Positions 26,358-35,338 of a stretch of 64,000 nucleotides of DNA are shown here, piece by piece (position 1 is the first letter of the stretch; every line of letters begins with the position of its first letter). The position numbers and the translations under genes were made by a program. The stretch is from an uncultured Collinsella sp. Lineage in GTDB: Bacteria; Actinomycetota; Coriobacteriia; Coriobacteriales; Coriobacteriaceae. The notes below the pieces were generated by a model. The model had not been told where the DNA came from. It saw only the letters and a program-made list of their open reading frames with translations, and made no database searches. Location: the NCBI GenBank assembly GCA_900538305.1, contig UPXY01000003.1, positions 62,001 through 126,000 on the forward strand, read 5' to 3'.

Positions 26358-29210
26358 TCAACCTCTCCGAGAGTCGGCGAAGCCTTCGGCTGCACCGCCC
26401 TTCCCTCCCCGCGAGCCACGCCTGCGGGAGGGCATCTTCACCTTGATTCCAGAAGCGGACTTCGTGACCCGCTGGCTGTCTGAACGTTGCGGGGCAGCGC
26501 CATCTGCAAGCACCGCAGAAGATGCATCGTCACGCCGGGCGCCCGCGGAACTCGCATCGGTCTCGCCCACCGTGGAAAAGCCGTCGCGTATCGTTGCATC
26601 CTGCGGGCGAGCCACTCCCCTGCGACCCGTGCCCGAAGCGCTCCGATGCGTGAAGGCGCCGACCGTCCGGTTCACGAAACGCCTGGCAGAAGAACCTGTC
26701 GAGGTAACGCGTCGACCGCCACGACGGTGCCGCGTAACGCGCACGCCGCGGCCGAAGCCCGTCGCGATCCTTCTGCCGACATCACGGCGCGCATCCATCG
26801 CTCGCGCGAGCCGAAAGAAGAGCGCGCAGGAGCCGACGGAGACCGCGAGCACATATGCCGCGGTAAGCACGCTCAAGGGGGCAATGGAGAAGAACTCGGT
26901 GAATCCAAGGATGCCGATAGCAAGACCAGCCACGATGGAGACGAAGAGCACCCGGCGCAGGAGCGTGAACGGCTGCGAGATGCGCCAGATAAGACAGCAA
27001 CCCACCGCGCTCGTCGCGATGAGGCACATCGTGGAGAGCATCGAGTTATCGAGGGCGAAGAGTGCTGAGCCCACCATGCAAAGGCACGCGGCGAGGATGA
27101 CCGAAAGCGAAGCAGGCAGCGCGCGCTTCACGACGTTCACGAGGAAGCTGCCCTCCACGCGCGCGCGATTCGCCTCAAGGCCGAGCACAAAGCCGGGATA
27201 CCCGATGCAGAAGAAGTTGATGAGCGTCATCTGGATGGGCTGGAAGGGATAAGGCGGGAACGCGATGCAGATCGCGGCGAGCCCCATGGAGAAGAGCGTC
27301 TTGGTGAGGAAGAGCGCGGCAGAGCGCTGTAGGTTGTTGATGGAGCGCCGACCCTCCGCCACCACAGCAGGCATACTCGCGAAGTCGTTGTCCACAAGCA
27401 CGAGCTCAGCCACGTTGCGCGCAGCATCCGATCCCGCCGCCATGGCGACGGAGCAATCCGCTTCCTTGAGCGCGAGCACGTCGTTCACGCCGTCGCCCGT
27501 CATGGCGACCGTATGCCCGCGTCGCTGGAGCGCCTGGACGAGCTCGCGCTTCTGCTGCGGCGTCACACGACCGAACACGTGGTAGCGATCAACAGCGGCG
27601 TCGATCTTAGACGGCGTGTCGAGCGTCGTGGCGTCCACATAGGCGCTCGCGCCGGGAATCCCAACCACCTGCGCGATGGAAGAGACGGTACGCGGGTCGT
27701 CACCGGAAATGACGTTGAGCGCGACGCCCTGCTCGTTGAAGTAGCCGATCGTCTCGGCTGCGGAGGTGCGGATCTCGTCTCGAATGGTCACGAACCCCAG
27801 CGGTTGAACGCGACCCGCCATGTCGCCGTCTTCTGTGAAACCATCGACCGATGCCACCACAAGCACGCGACAGGTGCTCGCAAGCTCTGCCACGCGGTTC
27901 TCCACCTGCGCGAACGCATCGCGATCAAGCACGAATTGCGCCGCGCCCATCACGAACGCGCCCTCTGCGAAGGCGGCGCCGCTCCACTTCTTCGCGGACG
28001 AGAACGGCACGACGCGCACGGGGTCACTGTGCGGGATCGCAGAGCCCTCATAATGGTCGAGGAGCGCCTTGCAGGTCTCGTTCGCATCGGCCGACGTGGC
28101 ACGCGCGATGTTGGCGAGGGCGAAGTCCACAAGCGCCACGCCGCCTGGCAGGGCGATGCGCGCCGCGCGGCCCTCAACAGGCAGGGGGTAGGTTCCTTCG
28201 ACCTCCATACGGCCCGAGGTGATGGTGCCGGTCTTATCGAGGCAGAGTACATCCACGCGGGCGAGCGTCTCGATGCAGTACAGCTGCTGCGCGAGGACGT
28301 TTCTCCGTGCGAGACGCACGGTGGAGATAGCAAGCACCGACGAGGTGAGCAGCACGAGTCCCTGCGGGATCATGCCGAGGAGCGCACCGACCGTGGAAAG
28401 AATCGCCGCAGAGACCTCGCGCGAGGCGTCCGCACCAGAGAACATCCACGCAAGCATCGTGGTCGAGGAATCGGGCGAGGCTGCCGCCCACGAGGCGTAG
28501 CTCTCATGGGCGCTCGAAACGAAGAGCGCAAGACCCAGCGGAACCATGATGATGCTCGCGAACTTCACGATGAGGTTCAGCGTGTTCAGGATCTCGGAAT
28601 TGACCTTCTTGACGTACTTGGCCTCGTTGTTGATCTTCGCAACGTAGTTTTCCGCGCCCACATGGACGACGCGCGCATACACCAAGCCGGAGTCGAGGAA
28701 GCTGCCGCTCATGAGGTCGCTGCCCGGCTCCTTCTTGATGAGGTTGCTCTCGCCGGTGAGCAGGCTCTCGTTCACCTGCGCCTCACCAGCGAGGACGATG
28801 GCGTCGGCGGGAATCTGGTCACCGCGGCCGAGCTTTACGACGTCGTCGATGACGATCTCGTCGAGGTCGAGCTCAACCTCCAGCCCGTCGCGCACGACCT
28901 TCGCCTTCTTCGTGGCGAGCAGGGTGAGTTTATCGACCATGCGCTTCGAGCGCAGCGCCTGAACGATGCCAATGCCGGTATTGAGCACGACGATTGCGAG
29001 GAACGTGAGGTTCTTGAAGGAGCCGGCGAGGATGACGAGCACGGCAAGCACGAGGTTGATGAGGTTGAAGAGGGTGAGCAGGTTCTCCAAGACGAGCTCG
29101 CGCACGGACTTCGTCTTGAGCTCCATGTTGATGTTGACGCGCCCCGCTTGAACGCGCTCGCGCACCTCATCTGCGGTAAGCCCGCGCACCTCGACGTCGT
29201 GTTCTGTCAT
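26358..29210 (-). CDS. CtpE-like cation-transporting P-type ATPase with long basic C-terminal tail
   Basis: P-type ATPase, 950 aa from ATG 29210 (AGGAGG 6 nt upstream; the open frame reaches 29282). Motifs: TGES at 152-155, phosphorylated Asp325 in DKTGT, KKWSGAAF nucleotide site and GDGVND at 572-577. Ten membrane helices are likely. Overall order and the segments PQGLVLLTSSVLAIS and FPFQPIQMTLINFF resemble mycobacterial CtpE, a calcium transporter, so Ca2+ uptake is a fair guess; I cannot prove the ion. After the last helix comes a 146-residue Arg/Ser-rich tail that CtpE lacks. No yybP-ykoY-type riboswitch was seen upstream. Confidence 0.9.
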   Translation of the reverse strand: MTEHDVEVRGLTADEVRERVQAGRVNINMELKTKSVRELVLENLLTLFNLINLVLAVLVILAGSFKNLTFLAIVVLNTGIGIVQALRSKRMVDKLTLLATKKAKVVRDGLEVELDLDEIVIDDVVKLGRGDQIPADAIVLAGEAQVNESLLTGESNLIKKEPGSDLMSGSFLDSGLVYARVVHVGAENYVAKINNEAKYVKKVNSEILNTLNLIVKFASIIMVPLGLALFVSSAHESYASWAAASPDSSTTMLAWMFSGADASREVSAAILSTVGALLGMIPQGLVLLTSSVLAISTVRLARRNVLAQQLYCIETLARVDVLCLDKTGTITSGRMEVEGTYPLPVEGRAARIALPGGVALVDFALANIARATSADANETCKALLDHYEGSAIPHSDPVRVVPFSSAKKWSGAAFAEGAFVMGAAQFVLDRDAFAQVENRVAELASTCRVLVVASVDGFTEDGDMAGRVQPLGFVTIRDEIRTSAAETIGYFNEQGVALNVISGDDPRTVSSIAQVVGIPGASAYVDATTLDTPSKIDAAVDRYHVFGRVTPQQKRELVQALQRRGHTVAMTGDGVNDVLALKEADCSVAMAAGSDAARNVAELVLVDNDFASMPAVVAEGRRSINNLQRSAALFLTKTLFSMGLAAICIAFPPYPFQPIQMTLINFFCIGYPGFVLGLEANRARVEGSFLVNVVKRALPASLSVILAACLCMVGSALFALDNSMLSTMCLIATSAVGCCLIWRISQPFTLLRRVLFVSIVAGLAIGILGFTEFFSIAPLSVLTAAYVLAVSVGSCALFFRLARAMDARRDVGRRIATGFGRGVRVTRHRRGGRRVTSTGSSARRFVNRTVGAFTHRSASGTGRRGVARPQDATIRDGFSTVGETDASSAGARRDDASSAVLADGAAPQRSDSQRVTKSASGIKVKMPSRRRGSRGGKGGAAEGFADSRRG

Positions 29211-29510
29211 GCATCCTCCTGCGTTCACTGCACATACGGGGCAAGTGTACCCAATTGCACGCATGCCACCGCGCGCTCGCAAAAGATGCAGAAGTGAAAA
29301 GGGAAGCCTCGATATCGCATCTGCGGCTCATACCTATAGTTGGCAGTTTTCCATAGGAAAGTATCCGTACAAGCGCCTTCGCACCCAAAGTCGGCAATTT
29401 TGGGTTCGAAATAACTCGAAGTACAACCAAAACAAAAAAATCGTGCGGGCCCGACAATGGGTTCGCAGGATATTCCCGCCTGGTTCCTTCAAGTCCCCCG
29501 AATAATAGCA
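29211..29510. other. 300-bp gene-free leader of the P-type ATPase
   Basis: No open frame is convincing here. On the minus strand two related motifs, 51 nt apart, are visible (29323-29350 and 29375-29401; 15 of 19 identical in the core GGCA/GTTTT region as read on plus). A run of A (plus strand, 29429-29440) and the palindrome TTCGAA at 29405 also stand out. Candidate uses are operator repeats or a structured leader for the ATPase gene; none is shown. Confidence 0.35.
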
Positions 29511-29540
29511 CCAAACCCGCAGGTAGACCTACGGGTTTGG
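29511..29540 (-). terminator. Terminator of tRNA-Arg
   Basis: A 13-bp stem (one G-T type mismatch) with CCAAACCCG at its base and a 4-nt loop, 13 nt after the CCA end of the tRNA, followed by a weak TGCTATTATT tail on the minus strand. Confidence 0.7.
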
Positions 29541-29552
29541 AATTGAGTGCGT

Positions 29553-29629
29553 TGGTGTCCCATGCAGGATTCGAACCTGTGACCTTCTGCTCCGGAGGCA
29601 GACGCTCTAATCCACTGAGCTAATGGGAC
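29553..29629 (-). tRNA. tRNA-Arg (anticodon CCG)
   Basis: 77 nt with encoded CCA. The acceptor stem is GTCCCAT/ATGGGAC, the D arm GCTC/GAGC, the anticodon arm TCTGC-CTCCGGA-GCAGA with anticodon CCG (reads CGG), and the T arm ACAGG-TTCGAAT-CCTGC's usual TTC loop. A perfect TATAAT at 29644-29649 precedes it. No integrase or duplicated 3' end was found nearby, so it does not appear to be a used attachment site. Confidence 0.95.
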
Positions 29630-29643
29630 GCTGTGCATCGACC

Positions 29644-29649
29644 ATTATA
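29644..29649 (-). promoter_or_regulatory. -10 box of the tRNA-Arg promoter
   Basis: Consensus TATAAT 15 nt before the tRNA 5' end; the -35 region is weak. Confidence 0.6.
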
Positions 29650-29714
29650 CTCAATCATCGCCAACGCGCCACCGATGTTTCTAATACATCGGGCACGCCG
29701 GTCTATTCGCACCA

Positions 29715-29723
29715 TGGTATACA
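29715..29723 (+). promoter_or_regulatory. Extended -10 promoter of the aro cluster
   Basis: TGGTATACA fits an extended -10 (TGn-TATACA) about 48 nt before the aroF start. It stands back to back with the tRNA promoter in a 140-bp divergent region. No operator or attenuator structure was recognised. Confidence 0.45.
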
Positions 29724-29770
29724 ATGAGCCGATACGAATTTGGAACACTCTGGAGTAAAGGAACCACCGC

Positions 29771-30793
29771 ATGATCGCGATCATCAAAAAAGATGCCGAC
29801 CGCTCTTCCGTCGACAACCTCGTCTCGTGGATCGAGAAGAAGGGGTTGCAGGCGCACGTGAGCCAAGGCGAGAACGAGCTCATCATCGGCCTGGTGGGCG
29901 ATACCACGAAGGTCGACCCGTTCCTGCTTGAATCGATGGACATCGTAGAGCGCGTACAACGCGTTTCCGAGCCCTTTAAGAAGGCGAATCGCAAGTTCCA
30001 TCCTGCCGATACCGTTGTGGACTGCGGTCACGGCGTCAAGATCGGCGGCAACCACTTCCAGGTCATCGCAGGGCCGTGCTCGGTGGAGGGCGAGAACCTC
30101 ATCCGCATCGCGCGCCGGGTGAAGGCGGCGGGAGCCACGATGCTTCGCGGCGGCGCATACAAGCCGCGCACCTCGCCCTACGCTTACCAGGGCATGGGTG
30201 CCGAGGGTCTCGATTTGCTCATGGAGGCCGCCTCTGAACTCGATATGCCCGTCGTGACCGAGATCATGGATCCGCGTGACGTGCAACTGTTCGTCGACAA
30301 GGGCATCGACGTCATGCAGATCGGCGCTCGCAACGCGCAGAACTTCCCCTTGCTCAAAGAGGTCGGCAAGACGCGCACGCCCGTGCTGTTGAAACGCGGC
30401 ATGTCTGAGACCGTCGACGAGCTGCTCATGGCCGCTGAATACATCATGAGCGAGGGCAATCCCAACGTCATCCTCTGCGAGCGCGGTATCCGCACGTTCG
30501 AAACGCGCACCCGCAACACGTTCGACCTGAACGCCGTGCCCGTGCTGCGCTACCTTACCCATCTGCCCGTCGTGGCCGACCCGAGCCATGCGACCGGCTA
30601 CACGCGCTACGTCGTGCCCATGGCGCTCGCGGCGACGGCGGCAGGCGCGCACGGCCTCGAGATCGAGGTGCACGATGCGCCCGATACCGCATGGTCCGAC
30701 GGAGCGCAGGCTCTGACGCCGGACATGTTCGACGACTGCATGCGCCGCATCGCACTCATTCGCGAAGCTATCGAGCCCGCTACCAAGGCGTGA
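29771..30793 (+). CDS. aroF: 3-deoxy-7-phosphoheptulonate synthase (class I-beta)
   Basis: First step of the shikimate pathway: PEP plus erythrose-4-phosphate to DAHP. It has an N-terminal ferredoxin/ACT-like domain (about 1-70) as in Thermotoga and Bacillus-type enzymes, where it mediates feedback control. The catalytic barrel shows AGPCSVEG, LRGGAYKPRTSPY, KRGMS and the metal ligand region DPSHATGYTRYV. GGAGTAAAGGAACC precedes the ATG. First gene of the plus-strand aromatic cluster. 340 aa, full length. Confidence 0.96.
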   Translation: MIAIIKKDADRSSVDNLVSWIEKKGLQAHVSQGENELIIGLVGDTTKVDPFLLESMDIVERVQRVSEPFKKANRKFHPADTVVDCGHGVKIGGNHFQVIAGPCSVEGENLIRIARRVKAAGATMLRGGAYKPRTSPYAYQGMGAEGLDLLMEAASELDMPVVTEIMDPRDVQLFVDKGIDVMQIGARNAQNFPLLKEVGKTRTPVLLKRGMSETVDELLMAAEYIMSEGNPNVILCERGIRTFETRTRNTFDLNAVPVLRYLTHLPVVADPSHATGYTRYVVPMALAATAAGAHGLEIEVHDAPDTAWSDGAQALTPDMFDDCMRRIALIREAIEPATKA

Positions 30794-30794
30794 T

Positions 30795-31721
30795 ATGCAT
30801 ATGAGCGTGAAGCATGTCAACACTGCCGCGAACGTCGATGAGCGAGGCTTGACCGTCGGAATCGTGGGTCTCGGGCTCATCGGCGGCAGCTTCGCCCGTG
30901 CCTACGCCGCCGCCGGCGCACGCGTGCTGGCCTTCGATACCGACGAGGACACGATGGATGCCGCGATGGTGGAGACGGTCATCGGCGAACTCGACGATGC
31001 CGCGCTCCCCTCTTGCGACCTCATCGTGCTCGCGGCCTATCCAGATGCCTGCACCGCGTGGCTTGAGGGTCATGCCGCGACGTTAGGAGCCGCGACGAAC
31101 CTCGCAGAGGGTACCGGTCCTGTGGTCATCGACACCGCGGGTGTGAAGGCAGCCGTATGCGAGCGCGCCTTCGAACTCGCTCGCGAGCACGGTTTTGCCT
31201 TCGTGGGCACGCACCCCATGGCGGGCACCGAGCATTCAGGATTCGCCCACGCCCGCGCCGACCTCTTCCAGGGCGCGCCCATGGTTCTCGTGCCGCCCGC
31301 ACTCGAGGACACCGAGCGCCTCATGCTCCTTGACCGCGTGCATACGCTGCTCCTTCCCGTGGGATTCGGCACGTTCAGCGTCACCACGCCCCAGACGCAC
31401 GATGAGGTTATCGCCTACACGAGCCAGCTCGCCCATGTGGTTTCGAACGCCTATGTGAAAAGCCCTACCGCACGCGAGCACCATGGCTTTTCCGCCGGAA
31501 GCTACCGCGACCTCACGCGCGTCGCGCATCTGAACTCCCGCATGTGGGCCGAGCTCATGGTGGACGATGCCGAAAACCTCAGCCGAGAGCTCACCTGGCT
31601 CATCGACGCGCTCGCTGCCTACCGCGACGCACTCGACGCGCGCGACCAAGAGCGGCTGCGTGCGCTCCTTGCCGAAGGCGACCGCATCAAGCGCTCGCTC
31701 GACGATGAAAGGCACAGCTGA
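30795..31721 (+). CDS. tyrA: Prephenate dehydrogenase
   Basis: Oxidative decarboxylation of prephenate to 4-hydroxyphenylpyruvate for tyrosine. The NAD-binding motif GLGLIGGSFARAY lies near residue 27, and the active-site histidine region THPMAGTEHSGF follows. 308 residues; no chorismate mutase or ACT domain is attached. AAGG lies 6 nt ahead of ATG 30795 and overlaps the end of aroF. Chorismate mutase activity in this cluster comes only from PheA. Confidence 0.94.
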   Translation: MHMSVKHVNTAANVDERGLTVGIVGLGLIGGSFARAYAAAGARVLAFDTDEDTMDAAMVETVIGELDDAALPSCDLIVLAAYPDACTAWLEGHAATLGAATNLAEGTGPVVIDTAGVKAAVCERAFELAREHGFAFVGTHPMAGTEHSGFAHARADLFQGAPMVLVPPALEDTERLMLLDRVHTLLLPVGFGTFSVTTPQTHDEVIAYTSQLAHVVSNAYVKSPTAREHHGFSAGSYRDLTRVAHLNSRMWAELMVDDAENLSRELTWLIDALAAYRDALDARDQERLRALLAEGDRIKRSLDDERHS

Positions 31722-31726
31722 TCACC

Positions 31727-32848
31727 ATGGCAGAGATCACTATCGACATACCGGTGAGCACGCCCTATCGCGTGCACGTGGGCACGAGACTCCTCGAGGC
31801 CGCAGGAAGCATCGCCCGCAACGCCGTACCGAGAGCGCACAAGGTCGCGATCGTGACCGATACGAATGTGGGGCCGCTCTATGCGCACATCGTTCGGGAT
31901 GGCCTCGAGGAAGCCGGATTCGATGTGGCGACGCACGTGGTGGCAGCCGGCGAGGAGCACAAGACGCTTGCGACGTATGGCTCGATTCTCGAGTTCCTCG
32001 CTGCCGAGGAGCTCGACCGCTCGGACGCCGTCGTCGCGCTTGGCGGCGGGGTCGTGGGCGATATGGCCGGCTTCGCTGCGGCGACGTATATGCGCGGCGT
32101 CGCCTACATCCAGATGCCTACGACGCTGCTCGCCATGGTCGATTCCTCCGTGGGAGGCAAGTGCGCCGTCGACCTCTCATGCGGCAAGAACCTCGCCGGC
32201 GCGTTCTGGCAACCCGCAGCCGTCATCGCAGACGTCGGCTGCTTGGGCACGCTCACTCCCGAGCGCCTTGCCGACGGTTGCGGCGAGGTGGTGAAGCACG
32301 GCGCCATCGCAGACCGCGAGCTTTTCGAGCTGCTTGAAAAGACGCCGTTCACGTTCGATCTTCTTATGCACGACCTCTCGCTGGCCGCGGCGATCATCGC
32401 GCGGAATATCGAAATCAAGCGGGATGTCGTCGCAGCGGATGAGCGCGAGGGTGGCATCCGCAAGATCCTGAACTTCGGCCACAGCATCGGGCACGCTATC
32501 GAGGCGCGCTCAGGCTACACCCGAGGTCACGGTAGCTGCGTTGCAGCAGGCATGGTCGCCATGGCGCGCGGATCGAGGCGTGCCGGTTGGAACGCCTCTG
32601 ACCTCGAGGATGATCTCGCTGAACGCATCGACGCGCTCTGTCGCGCGCACGGGCTCGATACCGGCTGCCCGTATGGCACCGACGAACTCATGGAGGCGGC
32701 GCTCCACGATAAAAAACGCCAGGGAGATGCAATCGACCTCGTGATACCCCACAGCATCGGCGCGGTCTCCATCGAGCGATGCGACTTCGAGCAGCTGCGT
32801 GCCATCATCGAGCTCGGGCTCGCGGCGCAAGCCGGTGATGCGGCATGA
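31727..32848 (+). CDS. aroB: 3-dehydroquinate synthase
   Basis: Converts DAHP to 3-dehydroquinate with NAD and a divalent metal. The whole catalytic set is present: NAD loop GGGVVGD at 106-112, Asp139 and Lys145 (MVDSSVGGK), metal ligand Glu187 and Lys190 (GEVVKHG), His252 and His256 (NFGHSIGH), His268 (RGHG). 373 residues. This is the functional copy; compare the degenerate relative at 44664-45764. It overlaps aroA by 4 nt. Confidence 0.97.
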   Translation: MAEITIDIPVSTPYRVHVGTRLLEAAGSIARNAVPRAHKVAIVTDTNVGPLYAHIVRDGLEEAGFDVATHVVAAGEEHKTLATYGSILEFLAAEELDRSDAVVALGGGVVGDMAGFAAATYMRGVAYIQMPTTLLAMVDSSVGGKCAVDLSCGKNLAGAFWQPAAVIADVGCLGTLTPERLADGCGEVVKHGAIADRELFELLEKTPFTFDLLMHDLSLAAAIIARNIEIKRDVVAADEREGGIRKILNFGHSIGHAIEARSGYTRGHGSCVAAGMVAMARGSRRAGWNASDLEDDLAERIDALCRAHGLDTGCPYGTDELMEAALHDKKRQGDAIDLVIPHSIGAVSIERCDFEQLRAIIELGLAAQAGDAA

Positions 32849-34158
32849 TCGCACGAATCGCACCTGCCAAACTCACGGGTACCGTTCCCGCCATCGCATC
32901 GAAATCCGTCGCCCACCGCGCGGTCATCGCCGCAGCGCTCGCAAACGGTACGACGCATATCATCTGCAACACGGTCTGCGACGACATCGAGGCCACGATC
33001 GGTTGCCTGGTCGCCCTCGGCGCGCGCTTCGAGACCGTAGCGGACGGCTTCATCGTGCACCCCATTCCCAAAAGCCAGGAGCACGGAATCTTGCGCGCGC
33101 TCGCCGGTTCCGTGCTTGATTGCAGGGAATCGGGCTCGACCCTTCGCTTCATGCTGCCCGTCGCGTGCGCACTCGGCGCAGACGCCACGTTCACCGGCTC
33201 GGCACGTCTGGCCGCTCGCCCGCTCGCACCGCTCGACGCTGAGCTCATCGCCGCCGGATGCGAACTCTCAGGAATCGGAGCCTTCCCGCTCGCCACGCGC
33301 GGGCGCATGCGTCCCGGCCGCTTCGAGCTCCCCGGAGACGTGAGCTCGCAGTACATCTCGGGGCTCATGCTCGCCTGCCCGCTGCTGGGGCAACCCTGCG
33401 AGATCCGCGTGACCGGGCGCATCGAGAGCAAGCCCTACATCGCGATCACGCTCCAAACACTCGCCGCCTTCGGCGTCCACGTCGAGGTGGAACACGAGAT
33501 CGTTTCCGACGTTGAGGCCACCCGCTACTTCCTTGATGGGTCGCCCTACCGCACACCCGGCGAGTTCGCGGTCGAAGGTGATTGGTCGAACGCCGCATTC
33601 TGGCTCTGCGCCGGCGCGATGGGCACCCACCACATCACCGTGACGGGGCTCTCCCTTGCCTCTTCCCAGGGCGACCGCGCCATCATGGCCGCCCTCTCGC
33701 GGTTCGGCGCACGCATACGCCGCGGCACGGGTACCGCGACCGCGCAACCCGACCACCTCGTCGGCTTCACCTTGAGCGCAAGCGACGTACCCGACCTCGT
33801 CCCCGTGCTCTCCGCCGTGGCATCCGTGGCTCAGGGGCGCACGATCATCCGCGATTGCAAACGGCTGCGACTCAAAGAGTCCGACCGCCTCGCGACCACG
33901 ACGCAAGAGCTCGCAGCCCTAGGCGCCCATATCCACATCGCCGGTAACGACCTGGTGATCGAGGGTCTCGACGAGCTTCAGGGCGGCACCGTGGATGCGC
34001 ACAACGACCACCGCATAGCCATGATGGCAGCCATCGCCGCCACGCGCTGCGCGGGAACCGTTGAGATCCACGGCGCGGAGGCGGTGCGCAAGTCGTACCC
34101 GCTCTTCTTCGAGCACTATCGTCTGCTCGGCGGACAGGTCGAGCTCATCGAAGGATAG
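32845..34158 (+). CDS. aroA: 3-phosphoshikimate 1-carboxyvinyltransferase (EPSP synthase)
   Basis: Transfers enolpyruvyl from PEP to shikimate-3-phosphate. The substrate-binding KSVAHRAVIAAALANG, ESGSTLRFMLPVA, SSQYISGLMLACPLL and the C-terminal KESDRLATT and DHRIAMMAAI are all recognisable. The glycine-loop form LPVACALGA rather than LGNAGTA marks it as a divergent class; herbicide sensitivity cannot be read from this. 437 aa; start ATG overlaps the aroB stop (ATGA). Confidence 0.95.
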   Translation: MIARIAPAKLTGTVPAIASKSVAHRAVIAAALANGTTHIICNTVCDDIEATIGCLVALGARFETVADGFIVHPIPKSQEHGILRALAGSVLDCRESGSTLRFMLPVACALGADATFTGSARLAARPLAPLDAELIAAGCELSGIGAFPLATRGRMRPGRFELPGDVSSQYISGLMLACPLLGQPCEIRVTGRIESKPYIAITLQTLAAFGVHVEVEHEIVSDVEATRYFLDGSPYRTPGEFAVEGDWSNAAFWLCAGAMGTHHITVTGLSLASSQGDRAIMAALSRFGARIRRGTGTATAQPDHLVGFTLSASDVPDLVPVLSAVASVAQGRTIIRDCKRLRLKESDRLATTTQELAALGAHIHIAGNDLVIEGLDELQGGTVDAHNDHRIAMMAAIAATRCAGTVEIHGAEAVRKSYPLFFEHYRLLGGQVELIEG

Positions 34159-34166
34159 GACTGGCC

Positions 34167-35282
34167 ATGGCATCGGTTATCGGTAATGCGCTCAAGCTCT
34201 CGATCTTCGGCCAATCGCACTCGGCGGGCATCGGCTGCTCGCTCGACGGCATGCCCGCGGGTATCCCTGTAGACCTCGACGAGCTCCAACGCTTCTTAGT
34301 TCGCCGCGCACCCGGGCGCGATGAGACTGCGACCACACGGCGGGAAGCGGATGCCCCCGAGATCCTCTCCGGCATCACAGACGGCCACACCGACGGCGCG
34401 CCCATCGCGGCAGTGATTTCAAACACGAACACGCGGAGCGCGGATTACGACGAACTTCGCCGAGTACCTCGCCCCGGGCATGCCGATTTCCCTGCGCGGG
34501 TGAAGTACGGCAACTGGCACGACGTCGCCGGCGGCGGGCACTTCTCCGGCCGCCTCACGGCGCCTCTGTGCATCGTAGGTGGCATCGCACTGCAGGCGCT
34601 CGCTCAGCTCGGGGTCGAGGTGGTCGCCCACATAGCGAACCTAGGACCGGAGGGCATCGCCGATGAACCCCTCGACGCCCTCGAGCTCGACGACGCGCAG
34701 CTTGCCGCCCTCCGCACGCACGCCTTCCCCTGCATATCTACCGACGCAGGTGAGCACATGCGTCGCGCGATCCTTTCCGCCCGTGATGAGCTCGATAGCA
34801 TCGGTGGCGTCATCGAGTGCGCCGCCTACGGCATGCCTGTCGGCGTGGGCGACCCCATGTTCGACGGCCTGGAGAACCGCATCGCGCGCATCGCGTTCGG
34901 CATACCTGCTGTGAAAGGCGTGGATTTCGGCGCGGGCTTCAGCGCGGCCTACCTCACGGGCAGCGAAAACAACGATCCATACCGCATGGTCGATGGCGCC
35001 GTTAAGCCCCAGACAAACAACGCCGGCGGCATCCTCGGCGGCATCTCGACCGGTATGCCGATTATCTGGCAGATGGCCGTGAAACCCACACCGTCCATCG
35101 GAAGCGTCCAGAAAAGCGTCGACATGGACGAAGGCACGGACTGCGACCTCACCGTCCGTGGCCGCCACGATCCCTGCATCGTACCGCGCGCCGTTCCCGT
35201 CGCCGAAGCGGCCTGCGCGCTCGCACTTCTCGATGCCCTCATCGAAGACGGCCGCTACCCCGCTCCCGCCCCGAAGAAATGA
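34167..35282 (+). CDS. aroC: Chorismate synthase
   Basis: FMNH2-dependent elimination of phosphate from EPSP to give chorismate. Signature segments GQSHSAGIGCSLDGMPAG, RRAPGRDE, GGGHFSGRLTAP and the C-terminal GRHDPCIVPRAVPVAEA are intact. 371 residues. It follows aroA by 8 bp. A short hairpin directly at its stop codon (35281-35307) separates it from pheA. Confidence 0.97.
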   Translation: MASVIGNALKLSIFGQSHSAGIGCSLDGMPAGIPVDLDELQRFLVRRAPGRDETATTRREADAPEILSGITDGHTDGAPIAAVISNTNTRSADYDELRRVPRPGHADFPARVKYGNWHDVAGGGHFSGRLTAPLCIVGGIALQALAQLGVEVVAHIANLGPEGIADEPLDALELDDAQLAALRTHAFPCISTDAGEHMRRAILSARDELDSIGGVIECAAYGMPVGVGDPMFDGLENRIARIAFGIPAVKGVDFGAGFSAAYLTGSENNDPYRMVDGAVKPQTNNAGGILGGISTGMPIIWQMAVKPTPSIGSVQKSVDMDEGTDCDLTVRGRHDPCIVPRAVPVAEAACALALLDALIEDGRYPAPAPKK

Positions 35283-35307
35283 TGCAACCCCGCTTGCTGG
35301 TTGCATC
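35281..35307 (+). terminator. Hairpin at the aroC stop, before pheA
   Basis: GATGCAACC (35281-35289) pairs with GGTTGCATC (35299-35307), loop 9 nt, followed by TTGCTTGATTT. It overlaps the aroC stop. It could be a weak intra-operon terminator or an RNA-processing/stability hairpin giving pheA and later genes a different transcript level. Confidence 0.5.
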
Positions 35308-35338
35308 TTGCTTGATTTCATGAACTGAAGGAACGCAT

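Noticed and set aside
29211..29510. yybP-ykoY or other metal riboswitch ahead of the P-type ATPase
   Set aside because: The conserved loop sequences of that riboswitch are not present; only the two short motifs noted above remain.
29553..29629. tRNA-Arg as an attachment site of an integrated element
   Set aside because: No integrase and no repeat of the tRNA 3' end was seen on either side; the flanks are the ATPase and the aro operon.
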